64,000 bases of DNA from Phanerodontia chrysosporium (GCA_001910725.1 MJGA01000002.1:2418001-2482000), one strand, 5' to 3'; counted from the stretch's first letter, positions 22,654 to 35,756 are shown. Notes: generated by a model not told the origin, from the sequence alone. Numbers and translations are program-made.

Positions 22654-24336
22654 CGGCGATATCGGACCGTGCATGCGAGGCAGAAACTCCTTAATTTCGT
22701 GGTTTAAAGTTGCCAGCCTTCGAAGTCTCCAATCTTATTTATTTCGCACATATGTACGATAGTATCTTGTATCGATATCTTGTTTTCGGTTACCCCTCAC
22801 TAGTCCTAAGCAATTCTAAACTGCTCTCGCAGTGCTCAGCTCGAGGGCGGCGGTAGAATGGCGTTCCAGTGATGGTGGCTTGATGTCAAGCTAATTCCGA
22901 GGCTGCAGGTCTCAGAAATATGACAACGCAAAGCGTCCCTTTTCGCGTTATTGCCACGTGTCTCTGTTGAGGAACAGGGACTTTCGTCGTAGAGTCTAGC
23001 TTGTAGCGATATTGTGGCGAGGGCAGTCATGATGGATGTCCTGAAAATGAGGCATAGCACATCCATACATGTAATAGCGACCATGAACGCGGTCAGGGTT
23101 ATTTTACGCCATAGAAAGTGAATACAGGTCTTACAAGGCTGAATCTCTGCATTTTCGTCCTGTTGAGCTCTCAAGGTGGCCGTTGCGTCGACGCTGGTGC
23201 ATCGACAGCGTTGGCTGGGTATCCAGTGTGCACTTTCAAACCCAAAGCTTGCGGTAGACATGCTGAACAGGCCTGTACGCACCGCACAGATCAGCTCAAC
23301 ATGCACCCCTAACCCTAGCCATAAGCCGTAACCCTGTCCTGGGAGAAATGCCTCTGCGCCGCTCCGCGCATGGGCATCAAGCCACCATCACTGGCGAATG
23401 TTTTTCCCGCCTCCCCGTCGACCTCAGGCCTGCGAGCAGCTCAGAATTGCTTAGGACTACTATCTCTCACTCCCTCGACCCTCGATGGCCGGCTGTTTTG
23501 CTCTCCGAGTTACCAATTCCACTGCCGGCGGTAGATAATAGTCACACGTGATAGTGATCGAAACACCACAGGAAGTGAACTTCGACTGTTATGGCAAGCC
23601 CAGTATTTGGTGCTAGCAGCTGCTTTGAATTTGTTCTGCGGAACATGAAGATATAGTTTAATCTATTCTTTTGTCACTTCACACAATCCGAGCAAACTGC
23701 ATTTTTCATAACGGCGACTCTTTGTCGCCGGTCACAGCAGTTCGGGGGCTGGGACACGTTGAGAACACGACGATCGATGGGGAAGTGCTGCCCCGCTCAC
23801 CACAGTTTGACAATTCATCTCCAGTACTATTTGAAGGACAGCATTATCTCATCCAGGCTACATGCCGATTCAGAGCTAGGTGTCACGGCTCCAGAGGTAA
23901 TCAGAACTCCGTGCTCAAGTCCCGGATAACTCAGGACAGGAAAAACGGTTCCGTGAGTCTCGACCAAAACCGCGGAAGCTCTTTCGGTGAAACGGACGGA
24001 AATTAACGCAGATATGTACTGTCGCTTCTGACAGAAATTCTGTACAACTCTTCAGATGTTACGTGTATAGCGACCGTATTCACCTTGGTGTAGCAATTTA
24101 ACTAGGGTTGGCCCTATCTTCAGGACCTTCCAGTTTTACGTCTAGTCACGAGCGGCGCTTTATCTATGTCCACGCACCCAGCGTTCCTGAAGATGGCTCG
24201 GAGCGAAGCCGTCGTTGTTCACGCCTAGCAACCTCTGACTAGGGTCCTTTCCGGCGGCAGATGGACGGGCGGGCAACCAGCTCGTCTATAAGAGACTGCC
24301 GTCCGCTGTCACCGTGATCAACAGCACGGACATACA
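22654..24336. other. 1.7-kb spacer between the two small paralogues
   Basis: Contains a minus-strand frame (22836-23306, no ATG start, mixed composition) and a plus-strand frame (23671-24006); neither shows splice-consistent or family-like content and I do not call them. A short telomere-like string CCCCTAACCCTAGCC occurs at 23307-23321. TATAAG at 24287-24292 precedes the next gene. Confidence 0.45.
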
Positions 24337-24763
24337 ATGACCCGCCGCCCCCTTCCCCGCGCACACATCAGACCGTGAGTGCCCTCCGCCGCGGTCCTGG
24401 ACTGCGGAGCTGACGAGCAGCACCCAGGCACAGACCGGCCCCGCGCGCGCGCCACATGGCGCGCCGACGCGCACGACGAGCTCAACGCGCACGACCACGT
24501 CGTGGTCCGGATTGGGAGCATCTGGGCCGCCGGCGTCGTCGTCGCGGTGCTGCGCGTTGCGGACCAGGTGCGTGTGCTCTGCGCCGGCGCCGCGTCCTGC
24601 GGCCGCCCGCCGTCCTGGCGCGCTGACGGGGTTGATGCAGCTTTTCGGCGTGCTCTACGACGTGCGCTACACGTCACCCCACGGCGGGCGTTCTATACGG
24701 GGCATGTTCAACGCCGACCAGGTGTGCAGACCCGGCGGGAGGAGCGACGGCGAGCCCGAGTAA
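24337..24763 (+). CDS. small protein, paralogue of 22070 gene
   Basis: Family not recognised. The start at 24337 follows a TATAAG box by 45 bp. The body reads DELNAHDHVVVRIGSIWAAG, VVVAVLRVADQ, then an intron with donor GTGCGT and acceptor before LFGVLYDVRYTSPHGGRSIR, GMFNADQVCRPGG, stop 24761-24763. It aligns in layout with the 22070 gene: hydrophobic strand, G-x-(I/T)-W-x2-G-x-V-V, then Y-x-V-x-(F/Y), a glycine-rich turn and a short final strand. Local GC is far higher than in the neighbour. The first exon (MTRRPLPRAHIRP) does not join in phase with the second through the obvious donor, so the N-terminus is unsure. Confidence 0.45.
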
Positions 24764-25504
24764 AGTGCCTAGCAGGACGGGGATAAGGGGAATATGCAGA
24801 CTCAGGCCACTCGCTGCTAATATAAACTGTATCACATACCATATATTTGTAGAATCGCCGTAGTGGGCAAGGTTAATGAAGAGGCAGCGAGTAATGCGCT
24901 ATCTTGGGCCCAGACGAACCAACCGGAGTGCCATCAACGACGAGACCACGCGTGTATCGGTGCCCAGCCTCCTCCGTGTGCCGACATTTACACAGCGTGG
25001 GTGTGGGAACAGTCAAAGAACGCTCCGCCGCGAGCGATCCTAGGAAGTGGAGGGGCCAACTATCCGGCTACGTCCCGTTGGCCATGCCGTGCTCAGCGTG
25101 CACCCTTTACACCGTCAGGGATGCGTCGCCATCTAGACCGCAGCCCTTCGCTGCAGAGCAGAACGTAGTGCAGCTCGAACCGCCGAATAGGCCACTTGCA
25201 CGGCCCCGCCTCGAGGATCAGAACAAAAATCGCATGGCAGCACGTCAAAGGGTCTTGTGACCTCCGCGCGAACAGGTTCGACCTATGGGTTTGCCGGACA
25301 GGAACCTAATATGTGTGGAGCTTTGCACATTCGGTTCGATGCGCCATGAGGCTGTGTCTCCACAACGCGTCCATAACATGCGGATCACGGCACAAACGAG
25401 ACCGCAGCGTTCCTAGGCAAAGCGTCGCGCGCTCAGTTACGCTGACTGCACCATGCTGACTATGAATACATCGTTTAAGGGGTGTCCGCTGTGTAGTGTA
25501 CATG
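24764..25504. other. intergenic
   Basis: 3' side of the small gene (+) and of cullin-3 (-). Open frames on both strands lack recognisable content. A TATA-like ACCATATATTTG stretch at 24838-24849 drives nothing I can identify. Confidence 0.4.
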
Positions 25505-28490
25505 TTATGCCTGCAGGCGCGGGCGAAATCAGTATTCGCTTGCTGAAACAGGATAAGACACGCACCAGGTAGTTATACGACTTCCGATCTTCACAACGCT
25601 CGAGATATTCTCGCTAGAGACAATTTAGAATGTAGCGGGTCGAGATCTCAGGGGCGCATACCTCGATAAGACCCTCTATTCGCTTCTTGATCATAAGAGG
25701 GTTTGGATGGAAGCGACTTGCCAACTGCCGAGTCACCTCGTTCACGAGTTCGTTGTGAGACATATGTTTCCGGTCCTTCATGATACGGACAATACAGGCC
25801 TATACAGAAGAGTTAGAAGGGGAACATCGACAGCATGTAGAGCGAGAACGGACCTCCATCTGGTGCTTTCTGTCTTCGTCGACACGGTCCTTGGTCTCCC
25901 TTCTCTCCTCATTGCTCTCGACACGCGCCGCTATCGTACTGATCTTGATCTTCTGCAACGGCGCCGAGAAGTCCGAGTTAAATGAGAACGAGTCGGTAGG
26001 GTTGACGTCACGACTGGGTGGGTGCTTCTTCAGCACCTTGAATTTACCACATGCAAGGGTCTGGAGATTGCGCTGCAACTCGGTTTCCGGAATGGCACTT
26101 GCCGCCTTGATTTCCTGGAGAAGGCATATGAGATCGACGGAGCACGGACCTGGTTTGGAAACCTACCTCGTAAGTTAAGAACTCTCCATCTCCGACGTCT
26201 TCGAACAGCAGCAATATAGTCAAGGCAAACGTGGAGACGTTAAGCTCGTGCGTTCGTGCCTTGAATCGGACTTTGACGTCAGCGCTCCCGAGCGAGGGCT
26301 GCCATGTCAGTCTTCTCCCTGAGTGTCGTGACAGGTAGAACTTCTCGAATGACTTTGCTGCTTGCAGAAGCTCCTCAGGAAGATTGCATGATGCCGCCGA
26401 ATAGGACATGGGCCAGAACGTCGAGGTCATGACTGTCACGGAGATCTCAACGTTCGGAGGCTGCGCCGACTGCTCAGTCAGAGTTCGATGAGATGATATC
26501 CTGAAACCTACCGTTGTCCTCGAGAGATAATCGCGGTAGGCATCCATAGTATCGGATGATATCCGCATGTCATGGAACATGCCTTCGAGTTTCTGAGTGA
26601 ACTGGTAACCACATTCAACCTTGAGCTTGGCTAGCATTCCACGCTCGGCGTCATCCGAGACGGAGCGATTGAGAAGCAGCCGTTTAGCCAGATGAGCCTT
26701 GTAGTACCGCTCAAAGACATCCTTGTCTGTGAGATATCTGAAGACCGTGATCGTCCTATCCAGAATTGCGTCCACTTCTTCATCGGTTTTCTTTGGTATC
26801 TCAGAAATAAGCTTGAGCTGGCTACGTCGCAAGGGTAACTCACCCCTTTCAGACCTTTCTTCAAATTCTCATCGATGAACAGAGAGATGAACTCCGGGGA
26901 CTTCTCGTGAGAGTTGATAAAGGTCTCGAACGCCTAGACGTATGGCCAATTTTATGTTAGCCAGCCAGCAAAAACCCGGGAAGGGATGATACACACCTCA
27001 TTTATACCGGTTTCGAGCTCACGGTCGCTGCGGAAGGCATCCTTCCAGAGCGTGTCGAACTTATCTTTCAAGTCCAAGACATCTTGTACCCATTTGAGGG
27101 CCAACTGAAGTGTCTGTGAGCTAGCTATAGCTTTCGCTTTGCCTTTGCCCTTGACATCTTCCGCTTCATCCTCGCCCCCGGCTTCTGCGCCTGTTGCTGT
27201 ATTCACGACAGCAAGCTCTTTTCCTCTTCTGATGACAGAGTCGCGAAGGGCTCTCCGCAGAGTAGGTAATCCAGCGGGCACCATGGCAAATAGTCTGTAC
27301 AGGCGCGAGAGATCGTCTTTCTTGTCGGTATCGATCATGACGTCCAAGCCGGAATGAGGCTTCGACAGGACGTTCGATAGATGAGCGGTTAGAAGATGGT
27401 CTTCGAGAATTTTACGCAGAGGACCATAGGTATGAGAGGACAAGTAATGATGGGTCCGCGACTCTTCAGCATAGAAGCGCTGCTCCACCTGCGACATGTA
27501 TTAGCGACGTGATTATGTTAATTGATCACTGTGCGCACTCTTCGCAAATATTCTGGGGCGTCGCATGTCTCCAGGAGGTGCTGCCCTTCATTCTTGTAGA
27601 ACGATTCGCTTTCGCGAAGAATAGGCGGTTCCAAGATTCGTTTGTACATGTCTGGGGTATCGTGCGACTCTCGGAGTTGCAGAAGAATGTCTACACATCC
27701 CTTGACAGCGGACCGGTTGATGACGAAGCCATTCCTTTCCGTCAATATCTGGGTCAGGACGGCTGTTACGAGATGATCCTGTATTGGAGGGCGGATGATC
27801 TGTCGTATGAACAACAGCAACCCTTGATCCCAGATTTCCGGTACGAGGGCCGATTTAGTGTATACGCGATCCTAGAATAGGTCAGCGCGAAAGTGGGAAG
27901 AGGACAAGGTGGCGCGTACCATGTACTTCAGTACATCGCTTAGCTTCGACAGGCTCGACGTATGGTCATCCCACACCTTTCGCACCGCCTTAAGTAGCAC
28001 CTCCCCCTCTTGACTACGTTGTATTGGATCCCCTGTACCGCTTGGGAAGGCTGGCTCAATGTCTTGCTTCGCGAGCTTTTCGAGATTCGAGACAATCAGC
28101 TCGCAAGTGCCCTTGTACAGCAGCTCTCCAGCCTTCATAAGGACAAGATTGTACGCGTAACGATGGTTCTCTTCGTATGAGAGGTTCCCGCGCGGTGGTT
28201 CTGGATCTCAATCATATTCGTTCGAAGCTTCGCCCATATTTCGTCAGTCGAGACCGTTGGACCATGCTTTGGAGCAGGTTTAGCATTTCGCAGGGACTTC
28301 AACGGAGGCAAATACCTTCTTCGGTGGTTTCTGATGTCATAAGTCAACGCTCCGACAAAACTCATGGCGAGTATCCAGTCAAGTGCTCACGATTTTGGCC
28401 TTGCCCTTCGGTCGCGCAACTTGTAGAGGCAAGGAAGATCAGGCAAGGGTTTTACGTCTCGAAAGTGCAGAGTAACCCACTTGTAGCCAT
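25505..28490 (-). CDS. CUL3: cullin-3, with an apparent frame break
   Basis: Scaffold of BTB-type ubiquitin ligases. The start at 28490 gives MATI, then exon 28419-28391 (ARPKGKAKI), a 15-nt exon 28330-28316 (KPPKK) and [20 protein letters not shown]. Later: [38 protein letters not shown], the cullin-homology core [20 protein letters not shown] and [20 protein letters not shown], and the winged-helix neddylation domain [20 protein letters not shown] with the acceptor Lys, ending YNYL + A-stop after a last intron (stop 25505-25507). The EIW...EIQNH motif near the N-terminus is Cul3-like. At about 28190 the frame breaks: QNHRAG continues one base out of register into [16 protein letters not shown], which needs one more A in the GGGAACC run. 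An insertion rich in [15 protein letters not shown] lies in the middle. Assembly error is the likeliest cause of the break. Confidence 0.88.
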
Positions 28491-28915
28491 TCTCTGCGTT
28501 CACAGAAGGGTCATTAACCAATCCAGGAGGGGATAGCAACAGCAGGGGAGTCGACGATGGACGTGCTACTATAATGAGATGAGGCGCCGGACGTGGCACG
28601 TGGAAAGACCCTAACCCTAGGTATGTGTGGCCTAACGTCAGGGTCTCGAACAATTTTGTGGCGAGCATGCTTGCGAGCGTGGCACCAACATTCAACAAAC
28701 GCGAGATTGCGAATTCGACATAGGACACAAACGACAAGTAGCGAATACGAATAGTACTTTAGAAGCTTGTAAGTGTACGAGAATTACCGCAGTAATTGCA
28801 CAACAGATGGGTGATAGTAGATTTGCGTACGAAGAGCTAGGAAAGCTTGATAGGATGCGATGTGACGAAGGAATGAAATGCAATGAAATTCTACCATAAG
28901 CGTGTGATAGGGTCA
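28491..28915. other. intergenic
   Basis: Between cullin-3 start and exportin-T stop, both minus strand. Contains the telomere-like string CCCTAACCCTAGG near 28609-28621 and a strong A/T-rich 3' half. No gene seen. Confidence 0.4.
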
Positions 28916-31900
28916 TTATGAGCGTGAAGCACGGATGGTATCCGCGAGATACTTTTTGAACGCCTTGCTGTCAAGCTCCCTGAGCTTCGTCGCGAACTCC
29001 TGGGCGGCCTCTGCTGGCCACCCCTGGGCAGGTAGGAACACTTGAGTGAAGAAATCGAAGGACTCCTGGCCCCTGGCTTTCGATACTGCCGATAAGAAAT
29101 TGCAGATTTCGTGCAGAACCTGGATGAAGTGGTCAGCTCGCTACTGAGGATGGAGGACGCCACAACGTACCACAAGCATCTGACCATCCTTCACGTTGAA
29201 CTGAGGTGCTGCCAATACCGAGAAAGCAGACGGAATGAGCCGTTCGTAGACATAGCGTTCGAAACCCGGAAGGGCCTGGGACTGGCTGTTCGCTTGGCCG
29301 TTTGCTCCGGTAATGGGCTCAAGCCAAACGAGGACACAGCGTCCCAAGAATTGGAATGCTGCTCTTTCGCTGACTGGATCGTTTACATCCTCCGCGAGTT
29401 GTTGCATGGAGCTCAAAAGACCCTCTAGTTGGGCGCGGTTACCTGGAACATCAAATGATTAACAAGTTAATGCGACGATGAGCCCAGAATAGACGTACGG
29501 TCAGATGTAAAGATACCATGGAGCTGCGAGGTCATGACGTTGTTCAACAGCGCCAGGTAAGCCTTCTTCGTGTCGCTATGTGCGACCTGATCGTCTGTTC
29601 CTGCAACAGGCTGCGCCAGCAGACTGTTGATGTGAGCACTGAGGGGACCAATTAGTTGGTCGAGAACGTCAAACAGGTCCTGCTGCATCAGCTATGAGCA
29701 CTGCACATGACATCGGGATAGAGAGCGCGTCGTACCTGTAGTCTATGCATCAACAAGCCGATGAAGGTCATAAAGTCGATCAGTTCAGTCGGTTCGAAGT
29801 GAGCGAGGAGGTTGGCCATGAGCGGGGGAACCAAATGAGTGATGTTCGGCCCTGTAGTCGCAAGAATACGCGTGAAAGCATTTCGCGTCTAAGTGATAGT
29901 CAGACAATGTGCATAAACGAGATATACTATACACACCGCATCCCGGATAGCCCTATAAGAATTGAGGGACTCGAGACACACCAGAATGGCCTGGGCGATT
30001 TGGGTGAAGATATCGACAGGGGGAAGCAGATATCCTTCTGGCACAGGTGAAGGGTAGTCGGGGAATCCTTTGGCGATGTTTCCCAGAGCCATGATGTTGT
30101 GGTGGACCTTCAGGATGGAGACAGGTTCCTTCGACCCTTTAGCAGCCAGCAGGTCTCGTGACAGGTCGTCGAGGAGAGGCGTGACGATGGACGAGAGAAG
30201 CGTTGCGCGCTGCTCTGGGGACTTATGAAACAGAGAGATCAAGGTGCCCACACTCTCGAATAGATAGAGTTGCGCGTCAAAAATCCCAGGGTTCTTGATA
30301 GCTTCCTCGAGGAGGTCTTGCTCCGGGCTCTCCAGTTCCGGCAATTCGACCTGGATGGCGAGCAAATCACGGATACTTTGAATAAGCGTTCCTGCGAGTT
30401 CAACGGAGATCTCGTTGCGATCCTCTTTGATGAATCTGTGGAACAAGTAAAACACACGAGAGCGAAGTCGCGATTCTGGATTATGCAGTCCTCTGAAGAG
30501 GTGTGAGTACATGAAGATCGTGAGACTTGCAGTGCTTACCGTGGGCCGACCATAGATTCCAGGGCAGGGACAATGCAATCCTTGCGAACCTTGAAGAAGT
30601 CGCCGTAACGGGCGACGGTCTCAAAGAACTGCATGGTGACAGTCCTGTGCGGGTACTCCGCGATCCTGGATTGTACCAGCGCATACAGCATTTCACCATG
30701 CTTCGTAAGAGGGTAACTCGAGTAGTCGGTCTCCTTCCGCTTCTCCTTTGCTATGTCAACAGGAGTGACACAGAAGGCGCCACGACCCTTAGTTCCAGCT
30801 GATCGGACGTCAGTGGGGATCGCAGGTGAAGCGTCGACGAACTCACTCTTGTTGATCTCCCCAAAGATGTAGACAACATATACTGCCAGTTCCGCGTCAT
30901 TCCACTTGACTTGGACGCCACTCTGGTAAGCATTTAGGGTATTCAAGGCAAGCGCGCTGAGTGCCTCCGACACTAGACCAGGCTCGATGACGAAGGCAGC
31001 GTCCATGAACGTGCGGAGGTCCTTTGCTGGTCATGAGTATAGCAAGACGTGTATTCGACCAGCATACTAACCTTTCGCAGGTCTTCGAACGCGATTTTGT
31101 CATCCTCATCCATATCTTCAGGATCGGCGTCTTCTTCCCATTTCAACTTCTGCAGGACGACTTGTAGAAGAGACGCGAGGAAGGTACGCTTAGCCTCGTC
31201 CAGCGGCTCTGTAGTCGACTTCCGAACACGTTTGTACTATTGCGAGATCAATAACTTGGTGATTGCAGAGATGGAAGATCTTACGCTTCCGAGGACTGCT
31301 TGCAGGAAGGGGAACACGGTAGAGCAAGTGTCGTCGTACTCGTCTGCCATGAAGCGAAGTAAAATGGGGAGGCATTGATTGAGTAGCTGATTCGCTTCCG
31401 CTCGTATATCTTCCGTCGTGCATTCCTGATCAACGAACTCAACGCTTGATCTCGTTATGAGACATGAGGTAGGACGTACATCGACGAGCTTGCTCAATTC
31501 AAGACCCAAAACGTTGAGAAGGCGTCCAAGAGCCTCGCGATACGACTCTTCGCCTTCGTCGATGTCGGACCCTCTGCTAGCTTGTTCTCCTCGCGTCTTC
31601 GTTTCCAACGCATCAAGCACTTGACCAAGGGACAGCACCTTGATTAACTGCAGTTTATCACCTGGTTCTTTCAGACCCTTAGCTACAATACGGGTGATAG
31701 CACCGCAAGTAGCCAGGCGGATAGGCAATGACGCGTCCGATAACAGGTTAAAGAGTAGAGGGACGGTCGTAGGTGTTACGGTGAGATTAATATCGATCCA
31801 ACCTGTGGCGAGGATTAGACAGGCAGCAAGCGCGAACACGTTGGGCCCACGCACCGACGTATGATGCGAATGTCCTCATTCCCCAGTCTACCACTTCAGT

Positions 31901-32750
31901 TGCAGTGTCCAACTCCTTTTCCAACGCTGCAGCATCACCCTTTCGTAGTCGGTTCATCCTCTCGACACCGTCAGCGACGATCGTGAGGACAGCCTCATTG
32001 ATTGCTGCAGCATCGCGTTCTCGCACAGCGTCTCGTACTCGTGTATCCCGTGCATGCCGTACCTGGCTGAACGTGCGTGCAGACTTGATCATTTGATCAG
32101 CGACCTCCCCAGAGATTTCAAGCACCAGGTGGAAGAACAACAGGGAGACATGGGGATTGAACGTGGATTGTGAGGTTGACTCTGTGGGGCGAATGAGTGT
32201 GAAGAGGTCGGCGAAGAAGGACGGCCACTGTTCGAGGTATGTGACGAGGAAAAAGAGTGTGAGGGTATGTGAGAACTTGTTACGGATGTCTAACGAGCAG
32301 ATCATGAGTTCCTGGACCATCGGCACTCAACACTTGGGGAGAATATCTTACATGCAGCGCTAGACTCCGCAGGACCATAGAGGTATTCGGATTGGATGTA
32401 CGAAACGAGTGCTTGCCTTAGCACCTGGAACGATTCGTTATCCAGGGGTTCGAATCTATGGCAGACGGATATAAGGATGATAAAGGGAACGGTATGGGAA
32501 GTATCTCAACGTACCGGTTGTCCAGGAACTCCTCGATGACCCGCAAAGCAAAGAACCTGGCGGGTGCGGGGTATTTTCGAGTGCCGTCGGACCCAGTGTC
32601 GACAAAGAGCGCAAGGGCCAATCTCCAGGTCTCTGCCGAGTTCTGCTGGATGGACGTGAGGTATTCCAAGGCCTGATTATGCAGAGGACCTTGTGAGGGA
32701 TCGGAGGCAATTAGAATCGCTTGCACAAGCTGGTTAAGCTCTTGTTCCAT
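28916..32750 (-). CDS. LOS1: exportin-T (tRNA exporter, Los1/XPOT)
   Basis: Ran-dependent karyopherin that carries mature tRNAs out of the nucleus. The start at 32750 reads MEQELNQLVQAILIASDPSQ, then WRLALALFVDTGSDGTRKYP and FALRVIEEFLDNR; the next exons give IRNKFSHTLTLFFLVTYLEQ + WPSFFADLF, the Ran-contacting exportin repeat signature, followed by HEAT repeats (LFNLLSDASLPIRLATCGAI; FHRFIKEDRNEISVELAGTL; DRLSRDLLAAKGSKEP-like). The C-terminal end reads FFTQVFLPAQGWPAEAAQEF and stops at 28916-28918. About ten exons. Length near 1,000-1,100 aa matches the family. An ATG-less extension upstream of 32750 in frame is not used. Good agreement from start to stop. Confidence 0.87.
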
Positions 32751-33278
32751 GGTGGCAGTAGTATGATGAGCGTATATCGCAGCTGTAGCAAATTTCGTGA
32801 AAGGCCGTGTGACAAGTGCTTTCGCAGAGTGGGTCGGCCTGCGGCACAATCGGCGGTAGAGGATGAGGGTCCAGAATCAAGATGAAGGTTAGAGCTGCAT
32901 GACTCTCATAACTTTTGGGTCGTGTGCACGTGGTTGGACCGCGGCGCGGCGGCGGAGAAATTACAACAGGAACACGTCGACGCGCACGCCCTTCGCAGCC
33001 TTAAATAATGCACGACATAATTTTGACAATGTGCAGGGTGCAGCAATACAACGACACAGCAGTATAACGTAGTATTAGATGGCGTGAACAGAAATTAGCT
33101 GCGTTGTAACCTAACCACCGATTACCCGCGATATACTCTTCGTATGGGCCCGTAGGATAGATGTGTGGCAATCGTCGCTGGGTCGATGTCCTCTGAATGA
33201 TTCCTGTCCTGCGTGAAACGTGAGCGTAGGGTACCATCGCTCGCAGTCGACGGAAGTCTGGAGGCTCGACAGTCCTTG
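32751..33278. other. intergenic
   Basis: Promoter side of exportin-T and 3' side of the following F-box gene. A GC-rich block GGACCGCGGCGCGGCGGCGG (32937-32956) stands out. No gene seen. Confidence 0.4.
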
Positions 33279-34857
33279 TCATGAATAGTCAACAACCTGC
33301 AGGCTGCTATCCCATAACCCTAAACAAAGGCGACATGTAGCCTCATCGAAGGCGAGCGAATGACATGCATCAGTTGAGAATGGCAATGGGGGGTCTGCGG
33401 GTAGCAAGATGCCGTGAAAGAGCTCTGGTGCTCCGTCATGTATGCCACCAAGCTCGAGCTTCATGAGGCGAGTCCGTGTCGTGTCGAGGTCGTGTTCCAT
33501 CCATACCGCACGACGGCCGGTGGTACCGATGCTCACTGAGCGAATGGAGGTGTCAAGTGGGAGTGGTACCCTCGCGCTGGTGACCTTGGGCTCGGAATGA
33601 GACCTGGTGCCGTCTAGAGGGAAGCGGACGATGTGGACGTTTGGCTGCGTAGAATCGGCTTCGTTGAAGACCATGATGGTCAAAAAATCCACGGATATGG
33701 ATGGAATGTGGACCGTGTCCATGAGGTTGCTGCCGAGCGGGAACGAATACTGCTTCAGGAGCTTGCCCCATGTGACGTCTTCGCTCTCCAGGCCCAAGCC
33801 ATGTCCCGTCTGCCAGGACGGCAGGTCGTGAATGCGAAGGACGAACTCCTGGCGAGAATACCCAAAGACGAACATGCGATCATCGAGTAGCCTGGCTTGT
33901 GGAAGAGGGATGGGCTGGTCAGGGCCCCTGCGCATCCATCGCGCAAGCCCTGCGTCTGGATTGGCGATCACGATGCGGGAAGAGATCTCCTGGTCGGGGA
34001 CGATCAGGGCTACAGTGGCTACCAATTGATTGTCCCATATGGATATGCCTTCGATGAGGGCATTTGCGTGAGCGTCGATCGGCTGAGGAGGTAAACTGAG
34101 ACGACGGGACACTACTATCGAGGGCAGAGGAGACATTGGATCGAGCGCGTTCATCGTTTCGTCTATCGACACCGAGCGGACTTGCATAAAACTTTACAGA
34201 AATTAGAAATCACAACGCAGCAGCAATGGGGCAAACGCTTACTCTTGGGATCCGCCGTCATTCAATGCTGTAACGATTGTGACAAGGCTCTCGCCGTTTC
34301 GTAAAGCTACGGCAGAGCCCCTATGTTTTCCGGTAAACTCGAACATGACGACGCAGCGAGCATGCGTTATATCCGATAAATCCCAAAAGGAGACACGGGT
34401 GTAGTTGCGGTGTTCGAACCGACGAAGGCCTCCCTGGACGACCAACAGCCACCGGCCGCCCGGGACGAACTGCAAGAATTCAAAGAGCGCATCGCTGGTT
34501 ACCGGCAGCGACGTCGTGCGTTTGATCTCCGAAGTGGGACGCCTCCAATTGAGCTGTAAGCGGATGGCGTTGATTACGAGACGCTGCAGTTCGTCTGACG
34601 AGAGCTTGGAGCTCGGCGTATCCACGGGCACGTCGAGAGGCAAGTCAGACCTGTCGACCAGCCTATGCCAGAGGTAGTCCGTGCTCCCAAAGGCGTGTAA
34701 GCCACGGCATGTCTGTGTATCCTGTCAGTGCGACGTGTCCCCTGTCGTATGAGCGTTTGTGGAGGTTACATACCTGCTTCAGGGCCAATACGTCTTTAAT
34801 CCCAAGGTGGGCATAAATAAGCAGCAGCACATCGTCGGGCAGTTCAGCGAGGCCCAT
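33279..34857 (-). CDS. F-box protein with propeller-like C-terminus
   Basis: The start at 34857 gives MGLAELPDDVLLLIYAHLGI + KDVLALKQ, a compact F-box that binds Skp1 in SCF ligases; the next exon completes it and continues LPLDVPVDTPSSKLSSDELQ. Two long exons follow with repeated strands of the kind FVPGGRWLLVVQGGLRRF, RVSFWDLSDITHARCVV and CRLCLGLWDSSLQVVDYS, suggesting a beta-propeller-like substrate-binding domain as in many agaricomycete F-box proteins. Introns lie near 34660-34775 and 34190-34240. Stop 33279-33281. Substrate unknown. Confidence 0.75.
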
Positions 34858-35756
34858 GTTGGTGGTGGTAAGATAGAGAGATAGTGTCAGCATTCATCGC
34901 CATGCTCTCGAGTCCCGGCTAGCCGGTTGGCTTGGGAGCACCGAGTCAGAACGCGATAGATCCCGATATCGCAGCACAAGTGTCAGACGAGGCTGAGCGT
35001 ATCCTTAAGTACGAAGGATGAACGGCGAGGTGTCGTATTGTTCCACGGGAGAGAGGTTCACAGCTCTGCACAGGTGGCTGGACAGGGATCGCCCAGCGCG
35101 AAGCGCCTGCAGACTAACCTTAATTTAGGGGGACCCTGGGGGACCCGCTCCGAGTCACGCCTGACACCGAGCGCGATGACAAGCTGACGAGCCTCTGCTA
35201 GACCGTGGTCGAACCCATCTAGGACCTCTAAGAACCCTTCACGGGGCACACGAGCTGGAAGGCAAACGTCTACGTCGCATAATCTCATCAATTCAAGTAG
35301 TAGACTCGACCATCGTTTCGGTAGTAAGTGACGAAGCCAAGGGCATCTGAGGTCCATTGTATGATAGAATCTTGCCCCACGTATTGAGATAGTATCCTTG
35401 TTCTCTGGGAGATACTGAGCCTTCACCAGCTGCGTGGCTTCCTTCCCTCGCCACGTCCAAGTCCTTCAATCGTGCTTTGCGCGGGCTTGGCAACAGCTAG
35501 GCCGTGAGGCTCACGCTATGCAGTATTTCCTGGTAGCATGGCTTGATGTAGGTAGGTATAGTCACTTGAAGACCTCTTTAGTTGACTGTCCGACGTCACG
35601 TCGACGTCGTCAAACCGGCTCTTCAGGACGCCGCCTCGCCTGGCACGTCGTGTGCAATACTTCGGAATGAATGAAAACACAGTTTGCACAATTAGCTCAT
35701 ATTACCGGTACACGCAACTCTATCTCATATATCTATACGCAACCAATGAACTCCGT
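34858..35756. other. intergenic with a possible F-box relict
   Basis: A minus-strand frame at 35058-35426 has no ATG but reads like the C-terminus of the agaricomycete F-box/LRR family (GFLEVLDGFDHGLAEARQLV, PPKLRLVCRRFALGDPCPA). It may be a decayed duplicate of the neighbouring gene at 35757-37021. The rest shows nothing recognisable. Confidence 0.3.

Noticed and set aside
22836..23306. 156-codon minus-strand open frame
   Set aside because: No ATG at its start, no family features, no consistent splicing; probably chance.
24863..25257. Overlapping plus-strand frames of about 100 codons
   Set aside because: No domain, splice or promoter support.
23307..28621. Interstitial telomere-like strings (CCCTAACCCTA) as signs of a chromosome end
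   Set aside because: Only one or two repeat units each; too short to indicate a telomere or fusion.
32446..32462. GGTTCGAATC resembling a tRNA B box
   Set aside because: Lies in the exportin-T coding region; no matching A box or cloverleaf. No tRNA gene was found in the window.
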